NCBI GenBank assembly: GCA_021396245.1
Contig: WNYE01000007.1
Location: 186,001-250,000 of the forward strand
Direction of reading: 5' to 3'
Source: Sporothrix humicola
Lineage: Eukaryota > Ascomycota > Sordariomycetes > Ophiostomatales > Ophiostomataceae
Length of the DNA: 64,000 nt
The notes beneath the pieces were generated by a model. That model did not search any database, was not told the origin of the DNA, and worked only from the letters and a program-made list of their open reading frames with translations. Both the position numbers and the translations under genes were made by a program. The number at the start of each line of letters is the position of its first letter. Positions within the stretch are counted from its first letter, which is position 1. This document shows, piece by piece, positions 54,555 through 64,000 of this stretch.

Positions 54555-55766
54555 TTACAGACCAGGCAGACCGACAATGTGCCGAATCGCCGGCACCCAT
54601 CGTGGTAGAATATACACGCTGTAAAAGGCCGCCAGTGCAACGAGAAGGCCAGTAAGCTTCTCGAACCACGTGTGGAAGTAGATGCCCGTCATCAGCAGCA
54701 TCCACAGGCTGAGTCCGACAACGACAGCCACCACTCTCAAAGAAATGCGTGACAAGAGCGCCGAGTTGGTAGAGCCGGAGTCGGGCTGAACGAGGCCGGC
54801 GCGGGTTGCGTTGCCGGCTTGCTCGCCCGTGCTGCCTGTCGAAAGGCCAGCCTCGACTTCGGCCGACTTGACGGCGCCGTCGTCCATAACGATGGAGCGC
54901 GTATCGACGACCCGCGCCGAGCTGCTGTTGTGGCTCGTGCTACCCGGCACGCCGCCTGAAATGGCCTTGCGCCGCTGCATCTGCCGCCACAGCACCCAGC
55001 CGACCTCTTGTACTAGAAAAGTCGTGCCCAGGACCAGCATGAAGACGTGGCCGCTAATGTCGTGTCCGCCGCGCCATTGCCCGCCCGCGTGTTTGCACGC
55101 CGACGCTGTGGCCGCCTCCAGAAACTTGGCCTTGGCCTCGGCGTGCTTGCCGCCCTCGCCCGCCGCCGCTGCCGCTTCCGCCTCGTCGGCCAGGGCGTTG
55201 AGTCTCTGGCAGCCGCCGCCGGTCAGCCGGAAGTTGCGGTCAATGAGGGCGGGGCCAAAGAACCACTGTGTCACGAAGAACCACCAGCTGGTCACAAGCC
55301 CCCACCGCAGAATGGCGGCAGCACGGCGGCCCAGGACATGTTTGCGGGGCGCGCTGGCCTCTGAGAAGAAGGCGTGGGTGAAGACGTAGAAGAAGAAAGT
55401 GACGGTGATCCAGAACCAGCCGCGCTTGACGAAAAAGACATTGAGAATGTTGTCCTTGCGGGCAAAATAGCTAGGCGCAAGACTGGGCGACTGCGGGTAG
55501 TGCGCCGTTCCCGAAGCCGGTCCTCCCGTATCAGCAGCGCCTGCTGCTGCAGCCGCACGTGTCTGGGGCGACACAAAACTGAAAATGGTGCCAAAAATGA
55601 GGAGGGCAGGGAAGACGGTCAGCAACAGGATCTCGCGCGAGGTCGGCAGGAATGGCGAGCCACGTCGAGCTGCAGCGACTGACGAGGAGGACAATGACGC
55701 AGGTGTTTCGGTCATCTTGGGCTTGCGTCGCTGCAAAGGTTCGGATGGTTGAGGCGACGAGGCCAT
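54555..55766 (-). CDS. FIT-family ER membrane protein (Scs3/FITM2-like)
   Basis: A single exon of 403 residues. The frame is open further upstream without an ATG, so the start is the ATG at 55766 (MASSPQPSEPL). FIT proteins sit in the ER membrane, act as acyl-CoA diphosphatases and are needed for lipid-droplet budding and normal ER phospholipids. Hydrophobic segments are near 45–65, 115–135, 150–172, 236–258, 341–362 and 368–390, six in all as in the family. The hallmark WRGGHDISGHVFML is at 231–244 with His235 and His240. A second conserved histidine is in IYFHTWFEK (His365). Together these fit the active-site histidines of the family. Ala/Glu-rich and Ser-rich inserts (about 190–225 and 270–335) make it longer than animal FIT2 (about 260) and similar to other fungal members. 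Confidence 0.9.
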   Translation of the reverse strand: MASSPQPSEPLQRRKPKMTETPASLSSSSVAAARRGSPFLPTSREILLLTVFPALLIFGTIFSFVSPQTRAAAAAGAADTGGPASGTAHYPQSPSLAPSYFARKDNILNVFFVKRGWFWITVTFFFYVFTHAFFSEASAPRKHVLGRRAAAILRWGLVTSWWFFVTQWFFGPALIDRNFRLTGGGCQRLNALADEAEAAAAAGEGGKHAEAKAKFLEAATASACKHAGGQWRGGHDISGHVFMLVLGTTFLVQEVGWVLWRQMQRRKAISGGVPGSTSHNSSSARVVDTRSIVMDDGAVKSAEVEAGLSTGSTGEQAGNATRAGLVQPDSGSTNSALLSRISLRVVAVVVGLSLWMLLMTGIYFHTWFEKLTGLLVALAAFYSVYILPRWVPAIRHIVGLPGL

Positions 55767-56783
55767 GTCGGAGGAGGTTCGATGGAGAGGGCAAGGAATT
55801 GGGAGGATGTCGTCAGAGTTCGCGGTGCTCAACTGAGGCTGGCATTCGAATACAAGAGTGAGTCGGTGAAAGAGGAGAGACTGTAGATTAATAGTCTGCA
55901 AAGACGAGGGGTTAAAAGAAAAAAGAATCGATAGAGGCCACGGTGCCGGAGGCCGTCGTCGAAAAGAGTAAAAAGAGTCGAGGCAGCAATGGAAGATGGA
56001 CGAAAGAGGCGTTGTTTTGCGGGTGAGATGGGGCCAAAATAGCGTCTTTTGCGTTGCATTTGCTGTATTTCAGCGCCCATGGAGCTTGCTCAGCGCCACC
56101 AAAGACACACCAAAAAACGATGACGTCTGGCCAGAAGCCTTTTGGCAGAGTGGATCACGTGTCGGACACTAAAAACGACCCACCAACCCCACTGCACACC
56201 AAACAAGCTTCTAGATCAAACTTATTGACATCAACATTGGCTATGATCACGATGGTTTTACATTACACTATTAGTCATAAAGTCACAGAGTTTACCGAAT
56301 ATTCACAAGAAATCAATTCCAATTATTTTTTAATTTTTATTTTACTCCGGTCAAAGTGAAGCCTTGTTTAGTACTGCTACCGCCATTGACACGCGTTTGT
56401 TATGTATTGTTTTTGGGCGGGATGAGGCCGTGCTCTCCCCTTGTTTCGATAACTGAAAATCATCGACAACGAAAAAAGAAAATGGTCAGTCCGCCAACGC
56501 CAATGCACATGCTTTGCTGACTACCTCAAGGGCACCAGACAAGATGAAAAGAGCAGAAATAAAGAAAAGAAAAAGGAAGAAAAAAAGATGGAGAAACTGG
56601 GTGTTGGAAAAGCGAGCGTAAAGAATTGAATGGGGCAGTGTGGTCATAAAAAAGGGTAAAAATGGGGGCTTTGGTGAAAAAATGTTCAAGAAGTGAAAGA
56701 TTCCAAGTGGAAAAGATGGCGGCGTCCTGACCATTGATGACAGTTGATATTCATGATATCAAAGGTCCTTGTCGACAGCGGCA
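55767..56783. other. Promoter of the FIT gene and 3' flank of the GH55 gene
   Basis: No gene seen. AT-rich between about 56220 and 56360; purine-rich plus strand at 56480–56720. Confidence 0.6.
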
Positions 56784-59156
56784 CTACGACTGAGCCGAGA
56801 CGAGCGCCAGCGTCGCGCAGAAGTTGTTGCGGTTGTTGGCATCCGTGGCCACCGACACACCGTTAATCGTCGCCATGTTGACCGACGCCTTGGTGTTGAG
56901 GCCGTAGATGTACGCCTGCGACGACTCCACGCTGACAATGTTGTCCTGGCAGCTCTCCGTGTTGAGGCACGTCTGGTCGTAGTTGTCAAAGAACGAGTAC
57001 AGACCAGCGCCGTACACGAACACATCCTTGGAGTTGACAATGCGCAGACCCCAGGAACGGGCACAGGTTGAGCCAGTGCACGACGAAAAGCTCGGGTCCG
57101 ACAGAGCGGTCTGGCTGGCATACGGCGTGTTGGCGTCGGGGTTGCCCTGGAAGTAGGGCGTCTCCGTCTGGATCAGGCCCATGTAGACGTTGCTGGCCGA
57201 GTTGAGCTGGTAGTTGTACAGAACGCTGTGCTCCGAAGCAGTACCAATCATCCAGACGGGGCCGGCAGACTCGATGAGCACACCGCGGCCGTTGAAGACG
57301 TTGATCTGCTGCGACTTGGCCGACGGCTCCAGGTCGTGGTCGGCAACCCAGAACCAGGCGTTCTCGACGTAGAGCGATGAGGCACCCGAGGTAACGTGCA
57401 GAAGCATGCCGGCACCCAGGCAGTTGGGGTTGGCATCGGCAATGACGGAGGGGTTCTTGGCACACTGGGACAGCTGCAGGTTGGTGCCGGCAGCGCCACC
57501 AATGCGGACGTGGGCGTCCCAGATACCAGCGGCACCGGCGGACGAGCCCTTGAGGTTCCACTCAATCATGACAGCACCGGGCTGGGGGCCGACAGTGGCG
57601 AAAATAATGTCCGAAATCTCGACGGCGCCCGAGTCACCGCTCTGGCCAACCTGGAAAACAGGCTTGGTGTTGCTAGCGTCCGAGAAGGCACTGTTGCCGG
57701 CGGCCATGATGACGGGCCAGACCTCACCAGTGATGCGGATGTTGGCAGGGACCTTGATCGTGTCGGTGACGAGGTAGTTGCCGTGGTCGAAGTACACGAT
57801 CTGGCTCGACGTGACACTGTTAAAGACAGCCTGGATGGCAGCGGTATCGTCGGTCGAGCCATCACCCTTGGCACCGGCAGCCTTGACCGAGACGAAGTTG
57901 CTGGCGGCGACGTCCTCGTACTGGGGGCGGCTCTTGGCAAAGACCTTGCCAGTCGAGTCGAGCAGAGCAGAGGGCTTGTTGACAGTGGTCTGCGAGCCCT
58001 GGACGGCGGTGCTAGCACCACCAGAGCCGGGAACGTTGCCCTGGATCCACGAGGCGACCTTGGTGTTGCCGGGCAGGATAGTGCCACCGTTCAGGTCACC
58101 GACAGCGACGGGGACATTGCTGGTCATGTCGACGTTGTCAATGACGAGCGTGCCGTTGGTGGCAGACGACGAGGCAGTGTAAGCAGTCTTGACACCAATG
58201 GGGGTGTTGGCAATCGTGCTGTCGAGGAGGAGGACCGAGCCAACAGTCTGGACGGAGCCGCCGTTGCTCATATCAATGCCGACGCCGCAGTTGTTGATCG
58301 AGACACCCTGCAGGGTCCAGGCCCAGTTCCAGTTCATGAAGATGGCAGTCTGGCAGCCGTTGAAGACGAGGTTGCGGGTGGTGAACTGCTGGTTGCCAAA
58401 GAAGGCACCGTACTGGCCGCCGTTGAAGGTGAGGTCGGCCATGAAGCCACCCGAGCCGTTGTCCATGAAGATACCGACCTGCTTGTTGGAGGTGCCACCG
58501 TCTGTGCGCATGTTGAAAACAATGTTCTGCAGGCTGGTGGCCTGGGCGACCTGCCAGTGAACACCGGCACCGGCCGTGAAGGGCATCTGCGTGAGATCAA
58601 TGACGAAGTTGCGGACCTGGCGGAAGAAGTTGTTCTGGTTCGTCCACCAGTTGTTGCCGGAGTTATCGTACGGGTCCGAGTCAACGACGGCCATACCGGT
58701 GAAACCGGCGCTCGCGAGCAGGGTCGGGGGGTTGATGGCATCGCCAACAAGCTGGGTGTAGTAGTACTGGATGATGGGCGTGCTGACGAGGTACTTGCCG
58801 GGCGGGAAGTAGACGAGAGCAGGGGACGTGGTGCTCGAGTCGCAGCCCTGGCCACAGCGGCCGCCCGAGGAGATGGCGCTGTTGATGGCAGCAGTGTCGT
58901 CGGTCACACCGTCACCCTTGGCACCAAAGTCCATGACATTGCGGTAGACCTGGTAGCCAGAGTCACCGAAAGGAACCGCACCGTTGCGGGCAATGTTGGC
59001 AACCCAGTAGCTCGACGAAGCCGCAGCAGCGTTGGCAGAGCTGTTAGCGGCAGCGCGCTCGGAAAAGGAGAGCTCGGTGGCCGGAGCGGCGACGGCGGGA
59101 GAAATGAGGCTCGCAGCCAGCGCAAGCGCGGCCGTGAGGCGAGTAGAAAAGCCCAT
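56784..59156 (-). CDS. Secreted glycoside hydrolase family 55 exo-beta-1,3-glucanase
   Basis: A single exon of 790 residues, typical for fungal GH55. A signal peptide covers about residues 1–24 (MGFSTRLTAALALAASLISP…). Two pectate-lyase-3-like right-handed beta-helix halves follow. Each starts with the same motif: MDFGAKGDGVTDDTAAI at about 75–91 and KAAGAKGDGSTDDTAAI at about 424–440. The N-terminal half has YFPPGKYLVSTPI, and near the C-terminus come HSVLYNYQLNSASNVYMG and QTETPYFQGNP, as in laminarin-degrading exo-1,3-glucanases. It would release glucose or gentiobiose from beta-1,3-glucan, either in nutrient use or in remodelling of fungal walls. It stands alone, with a TATA-like site about 190 bp upstream. 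Confidence 0.93.
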   Translation of the reverse strand: MGFSTRLTAALALAASLISPAVAAPATELSFSERAAANSSANAAAASSSYWVANIARNGAVPFGDSGYQVYRNVMDFGAKGDGVTDDTAAINSAISSGGRCGQGCDSSTTSPALVYFPPGKYLVSTPIIQYYYTQLVGDAINPPTLLASAGFTGMAVVDSDPYDNSGNNWWTNQNNFFRQVRNFVIDLTQMPFTAGAGVHWQVAQATSLQNIVFNMRTDGGTSNKQVGIFMDNGSGGFMADLTFNGGQYGAFFGNQQFTTRNLVFNGCQTAIFMNWNWAWTLQGVSINNCGVGIDMSNGGSVQTVGSVLLLDSTIANTPIGVKTAYTASSSATNGTLVIDNVDMTSNVPVAVGDLNGGTILPGNTKVASWIQGNVPGSGGASTAVQGSQTTVNKPSALLDSTGKVFAKSRPQYEDVAASNFVSVKAAGAKGDGSTDDTAAIQAVFNSVTSSQIVYFDHGNYLVTDTIKVPANIRITGEVWPVIMAAGNSAFSDASNTKPVFQVGQSGDSGAVEISDIIFATVGPQPGAVMIEWNLKGSSAGAAGIWDAHVRIGGAAGTNLQLSQCAKNPSVIADANPNCLGAGMLLHVTSGASSLYVENAWFWVADHDLEPSAKSQQINVFNGRGVLIESAGPVWMIGTASEHSVLYNYQLNSASNVYMGLIQTETPYFQGNPDANTPYASQTALSDPSFSSCTGSTCARSWGLRIVNSKDVFVYGAGLYSFFDNYDQTCLNTESCQDNIVSVESSQAYIYGLNTKASVNMATINGVSVATDANNRNNFCATLALVSAQS

Positions 59157-59345
59157 CTTGCGGGATTAGAGCCAGCTAATGCTTGATGACTTGTTCTGAG
59201 GGGATGTCGAGAAAGATCCTGTTCTTGTTGATGTTAGTATTGGGAGGGAGACTGGTAACAAATTTGTTTTGATACGGGAAAAGAAATGCAGAAATGGAGA
59301 GAACGACGAGAGCCAAGAGGGCAGGAAATGCAAAAATAGAGCCCG

Positions 59346-59357
59346 AATATATATAAA
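59346..59357 (-). promoter_or_regulatory. TATA-box-like element of the GH55 gene
   Basis: TTTATATATATT on the minus strand lies about 190 bp upstream of the GH55 ATG. It fits a regulated, highly expressed secreted enzyme gene. Confidence 0.45.
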
Positions 59358-62340
59358 GGCCCATTATGAACAGTGATCATGTTCATGTCCATGGGCAATG
59401 ATAAAGGTGGACGTGAGGCAGCAGGGATGGGGCCATCAGAAGATAGAAGGGCATTGTATCGCGTCTTTGTTGTCCTTTGAACAGCTTCAGTAGAAGTGGA
59501 AAGTGATGTGCAGCAAGTGGTAGGATGCCAATAGGCAGACAAAAGGAGAAGAGGCGACAGAGAAAGGATCAAAACAAAAGCGTCGTATATTTGGGCACGT
59601 CTTGAGCGAGATGTGACAAGCCAAACAAAAACATCGCGACATGTGTCGAATGACAAGTGACGACAGCGACGGGAAGATGCGAAAAAAGAGACAACGAATA
59701 AAGGGACGAGGATGATCGACTTACACAAGGAAGAAAGCAATGCCGCCGGTGGTTGATCCCGATGGTAACAAAGAGCCAGTTGGTGAACAGACAAAAGTGA
59801 AAGGATCCTGTCGTGGAGGATCGTCGACTTTATATAGCAGAGAAGGACGAAGATGCAAAAGAGGGGAAAGGCCAAAACGAGGTAGAAAAGAGTGCAAATG
59901 AGAGAGGGAAAGCGACTTGCGCAGATGAAGGTCGTCAAGACCAAGACTTGGAAGTTGGGTTGGTGATCTAGGGAAAAGGAAAGGATGCGGAATGATGGAG
60001 AGCGGAAGAGAGTGGAAGAGAAAAAGGTGTGGTGATGTGCAGGTGAAAAATGGGTGCGCGGGGTGGGAAGAAAAAATAGAGGGAAACAATAGCACAATAG
60101 CAGTAGCCCCGTGACGGCAAGGCCTTTGAAGGACCGAGATGCTTCCGAGTTTTTGTGAGTGTCAAGGAAGGAGACCAAAAAGGAAGGAGCGACTGGCGTG
60201 GTGGTGATAGCTCGTGGTCGATGCAAAAAGGGAAAGAGCGATGGGTGCGGCCGAGGAAAGAGCACAACGGACGGCGGTGTCGGTGAACAACGAGAAGAAA
60301 ATAAAGTAGAAAAAGCAAAAGAAGGAAAAGAAGGATAAAGAGAAAAAAAGAGGGTACAGAAAGTCTAAGTGACGATGCAGGATAGACAGAAGCCGACTAA
60401 AATGGGAATCAGGCCGACGATGCGGACATGTGCATCAAGTTATATATCGCCCATGGGGGAGTGGAGGACTGCAGACGTAGCGTGGTGAGGAAGGTGCGAC
60501 CCAGGTCCAGGGTGGGTTACCTTGACAAGAAAAATAAACCCAAAGAACAAACCCAAGTACAAGTGAGAGTGGACTGAGAAGGAAGTGAGAAGAGTGAATG
60601 GGGACCAGGAGGAAGGTGCAGGGGCCGTGAAGAAGGAAACAACGACAGGGGAAGGGGGGGTAGCGAGTGGACAAGTTGTTTGTGCAAACGGAGACCGGCG
60701 TCAGAGCCGGACGAGATGAAGACGAGGGTGAAGATGAGAAGATGAGAAGATGAAGGGCAAGGGAAAGGGGAAACTGCAGTCTGTGCCTTCCCGGTCGCAT
60801 CGTTTTTATCCTCCGGCCCAGGTTGCAGTGGTCGTCTTGCTCTTGCCTCGATGTCCCGCCAAGCAGGGTCCGTGGCCACAGTTCCCGGTCGTGCCTTCCC
60901 TCTGATATTTCTTTTCCTTCTTCTCGTATGCGGCTTGGTTCTGGCCAGCCTCTTTTCGCCTCTTTTCACTCTTATTTGGGCTGTTAATCCACCCTCTACG
61001 CGCGGCTGCACTTTCGTTTGGTGGATCGGATGCCACAGAATGGCTCAAAGAGCTTCACATGGCCTTGGCCGTGGGCCTTTGGACTATTTACAGACTGCAC
61101 AAATGGCAGCCAAGAACAACGGGCACCGCAGACGAGGTCGGCGGCAAGGACGTCTGTCTCACCCAGAGGCAGAGCAGAGCCTGGCGGAAGCCGGATGTGT
61201 GAAAGAGAGACATTCGCAAAGCCAAAGAACCATAAAAAGCATGGCAAAAGGGACGCTGGAGAGCCCATCGACAGCATCTTGCCCATCACTGACCACCGTC
61301 TGGGATGGACCCGCGGACGATCGATTGGCGACGGTGGCTTCTGGTGGCACGCAAGCAGTGCTCATATGGCATGGCATTCTCCGTGGCCTCTGGAGGTCCC
61401 TGGATGTGCATGAGACGGTGCTTTTATTTTAGTAGGCGGTCGTCGCGCGCAAAGTACTTACACGTCGATGACTGTCGCAAAGCTGCGCGGCTGCCGTCCA
61501 GGGGTTCGCTGTCGTGCGTCAAGGAGATTGGGGGAAGAAGGAAGGAGGGTGGCGGGCGCATCGGCAGATCCTGTGTGGGGCGTTCCTTGGATGTCACCCG
61601 ACGCATAATCTGAGTGATGGAGTACATGGGTGGTACTATGAGGATCGTCCGCTCTTGCCTGAATGGGACGACGGCACGGCGATCGCTGTCTCTTTTCAGG
61701 AGGGCAAGAGCGCGGAGTGGCATGCACTGGCACTTTCCCAGCAGCCAGAATTCACTGCGACGTGGTTTGCGGAGGCAAGAACGGAGGCAAGAGGCCGGCT
61801 GTTAAACAGTAGTGACGATTGTAAATTCCTGCAAAGGGCTCGCTCGCCTCTTTCTTGATTATCTCAACCAACTTCTCGACAGCTTTGTCGACATCGATTT
61901 CAGATGATTTCAATTCAACCAACTTGACCACGATGCAGCATCTCAGCATGAATCGCTATTGAGATCTAATTCAACGCAAAATGCGCTAGGCCTCAACCTG
62001 CATGGCCAGGCCATCGGCAGCCAATCATGTGTTGTCATTCGACTCTTTTAGCCCACTGCCCCTTGTTTGAGAAAAACAAAAGACCACGGCCCAACAATAG
62101 GTGCAAACGTCACGCTTTCTGGAGCAAAGGCTCCCCTGACTAACAAATCTCACAGGCACCGACTGAACAGGCACAAGAAGCACAGCACAGAGATGTTTCA
62201 AAACAGCCGCTTTGCCACCAGTTGATTGGCTGCACACCATCTGATCTTTTGTTCCATGTTTCAACCTGTTCTTTTTGCTGCCTTTTCCTGATTGTTTCCA
62301 TCCTCTGCGTTTTTGTTGTTCGTGAGGGTGTACATACGTG

Positions 62341-62349
62341 TACGGAGTA
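62341..62349 (+). repeat. TACGGAGTA motif
   Basis: Exact copy within GTACGGAGTAC (62340–62350). Confidence 0.75.
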
Positions 62350-64000
62350 CTTCGAACAAGTTTCTTTCGCCCATGACTCGAGTGCACATGCAGGACATTT
62401 GCAATTGATCCACGCGAGCCGTCGCATCTCAGCGGAGACAACGGAGAGCGGCAAGCAAGCTTAAAACTCTCGTTATGTTTTTTGCTCCGTTCTACTAATT
62501 TCTTATGGTTATGTTCCTACAACGGAAGCACCCTTGATGTCCTTTAGCTCCGAAAATATGGCCGGACGTCGACAACCATCACGTCGTCGATCCTGGGAGG
62601 CTACTCGAGGAAAAAGAAAGAAAAAAAAGGGAGAAAACCTTGGTGTTTTCACAAGGACAGCCCAGGTCAAGCCAGTTCACCAAAAGAGACGATCCAATAA
62701 ACCGCACAGCATTGCTCTGTGCTCGAAGTGGACTTGGCGATGCACCAACGTTCCATCCAGAGCTGGTGTCGCACTGCTGCGTCTGTGCACTTATTTTCTG
62801 CGTGTGTCCGTGGCCGAAGTGTTCGAGCAAAACACGGATTTCTGTGTTCCCTTTGCACGACCTCAGAGCTGGGGTTCGATCTCCCGAGATACAGAGATAC
62901 AGAATTTCAGATTACGGATTTTATTTTTATTTTTGCTTCACTGCGCACAAGTCGTTTTTGACGCCACATTCTCGTATCCTATCAGATCTATCGTTTCCAT
63001 CACCCTCGAACCCCTTGTCCATCTACAAACTCTACAAAAGGGACAAGAAGCTAACGAAGCGAACGCCTCTTTCTCGAGCTTCTCACAGAAAACAATCAGG
63101 CACAGGCCACTAAAATCAGATCTCGCCGGACCATGGCCTCTAGCTCAATGCTCGTGAAACATCGTGCGGCGGCTCTTCTCGGTGCCTTCCAGGGCATCCC
63201 CCTGTGCATTTGGTCAATTCCTATTTGTTCACCGCTGGAGATGGGTGTTCTTGTCAAGTCACCTTGCTTTTAATGCCTCTGTTAACGCTCCCGACAGGGG
63301 ATATTTTTGTCGCTTTCAACAATGCGAACCATACGACCCCCGTTCCTTACCCCCGTGCTCGTCCCATCTTTCTCTCTTTCTCTCTCACGTTCCCTCTCTT
63401 CCCCTATCCCATGTTTCTCGGCGAGATCCCGTCACAGGGGATGCTAAATTACATTACCAAGGAGTAGGGAGAGAGAAGTGCACAGCCAGAAGAGCAGGTA
63501 AAAAATGGAAATGGACATGGGCTTGTGCTTGGATGACGAGCCACGCGGAGTTGTGGCTATGCGAACCTGAGTGGTCCGCTTTGCTTTTTTAAATGTGCTC
63601 GCTTCTCCTGTTTCGAAACCACGTTGTTTCTCCTTGATTTGGGTCACTACTCGGAGGGATTGGATGACAATGGGCCCTCATTCTCTGCCTGTCGACCCTT
63701 CTAATAAAATGCACGTGAAGGAGACCTATGTTGGGCAGCAAACGCCCACAATATCCGTCTTCTTCACCAGACACCTCACAAACTCTCAACTTTAGCTTCA
63801 CTCTTCAGACGGTGTATTCCCCTCTATTTGCAACATCGCAACCTTAACCGCAAAAGCCAGTCGTCCCAAAAAGCCAAGGCCCGATTGGCGATGGACCGTC
63901 GTCAGTCGTCGGACGATCGCCGTCTGGCTAACCATAAATCCACACCTGGGCCGGACCCCGCCAGCACAGGAAAAGTTTAGGGGCCTCGAGGGACCACCGC

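Larger units (their letters stand above)
59157..64000. other. 4.8-kb region upstream of GH55 to the window end, no supportable gene
   Basis: 59160–60800 is purine-rich on the plus strand, which keeps a 343-codon minus-strand frame open (59234–60265); its first codon is GTG, it covers the GH55 promoter and has no motif, so it is not called. 60800–64000 shows only short frames. One minus-strand ATG frame (61949–61752) has an amphipathic helix-like start (see findings). TACGGAGTA is at 62341. A gene continuing beyond 64000 cannot be excluded. Confidence 0.5.

Noticed and set aside
59234..60265. 343-codon minus-strand frame upstream of GH55
   Set aside because: First codon is GTG, composition is pyrimidine-driven, no motif, and it covers the GH55 promoter and leader.
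1..64000. CRISPR arrays, insertion sequences or retroelements
   Set aside because: I saw no regularly spaced repeats, transposase or reverse-transcriptase motifs or long terminal repeats; the sequence is eukaryotic.

Overview
The window is nuclear DNA of a filamentous ascomycete. The evidence is short GT–AG introns (about 50–330 bp) with CTAAC-type branch points, GC-rich coding sequence, CT-rich leaders, Zn(II)2Cys6 regulators and an Iks1-type kinase. Protein content and organisation look like Sordariomycetes; an Ophiostomatales-like (Sporothrix/Grosmannia-type) source is my inference and is not proven here. Gene density is low: about 15 supported protein genes and one tRNA in 64 kb, with gaps of up to 8.75 kb.

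Layout. 0–5.7 kb: the 3' part of the cleavage/polyadenylation factor gene CFT1, then an Ala/Pro/Lys-rich, probably mitochondrial, single-pass membrane protein. 6.7–22.4 kb: five metabolic enzymes separated by long intergenic spaces. They are a peroxisomal 4-coumarate-CoA-ligase-like acyl-CoA ligase, a short-chain dehydrogenase, an ACAD10/11-like acyl-CoA dehydrogenase, a PRISE-type enone reductase and a Baeyer–Villiger-type FAD monooxygenase. Together they could reduce an enone, convert a ketone to an ester or lactone, activate the acid and feed it to beta-oxidation, which would suit catabolism of a terpenoid or aromatic ketone. 22.4–31.2 kb: no supportable gene, then a 1486-residue repeat-rich Zn(II)2Cys6 transcription factor (31.2–35.6 kb) and tRNA-Thr(AGT) at 36.4 kb.

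39.5–47.4 kb: a secreted NUP-family (nucleoside phosphorylase fold) protein, a 90-residue secreted cysteine-rich protein, a second Zn(II)2Cys6 regulator, a protein with a C-terminal C2H2 finger, and a 54-residue Cys-rich protein that is easily missed. 50.9–59.2 kb: an Iks1-like kinase with C-terminal membrane segments, a FIT/Scs3 lipid-droplet protein and a secreted GH55 exo-beta-1,3-glucanase, all on the minus strand. 59.2–64 kb holds nothing I can support.

Most notable observations: the possible catabolic cluster; a 9-bp motif, TACGGAGTA, found nine times (about 0.5 expected) and only outside genes; two small cysteine-rich genes; and a relic resembling the UstYa/DUF3328 family.
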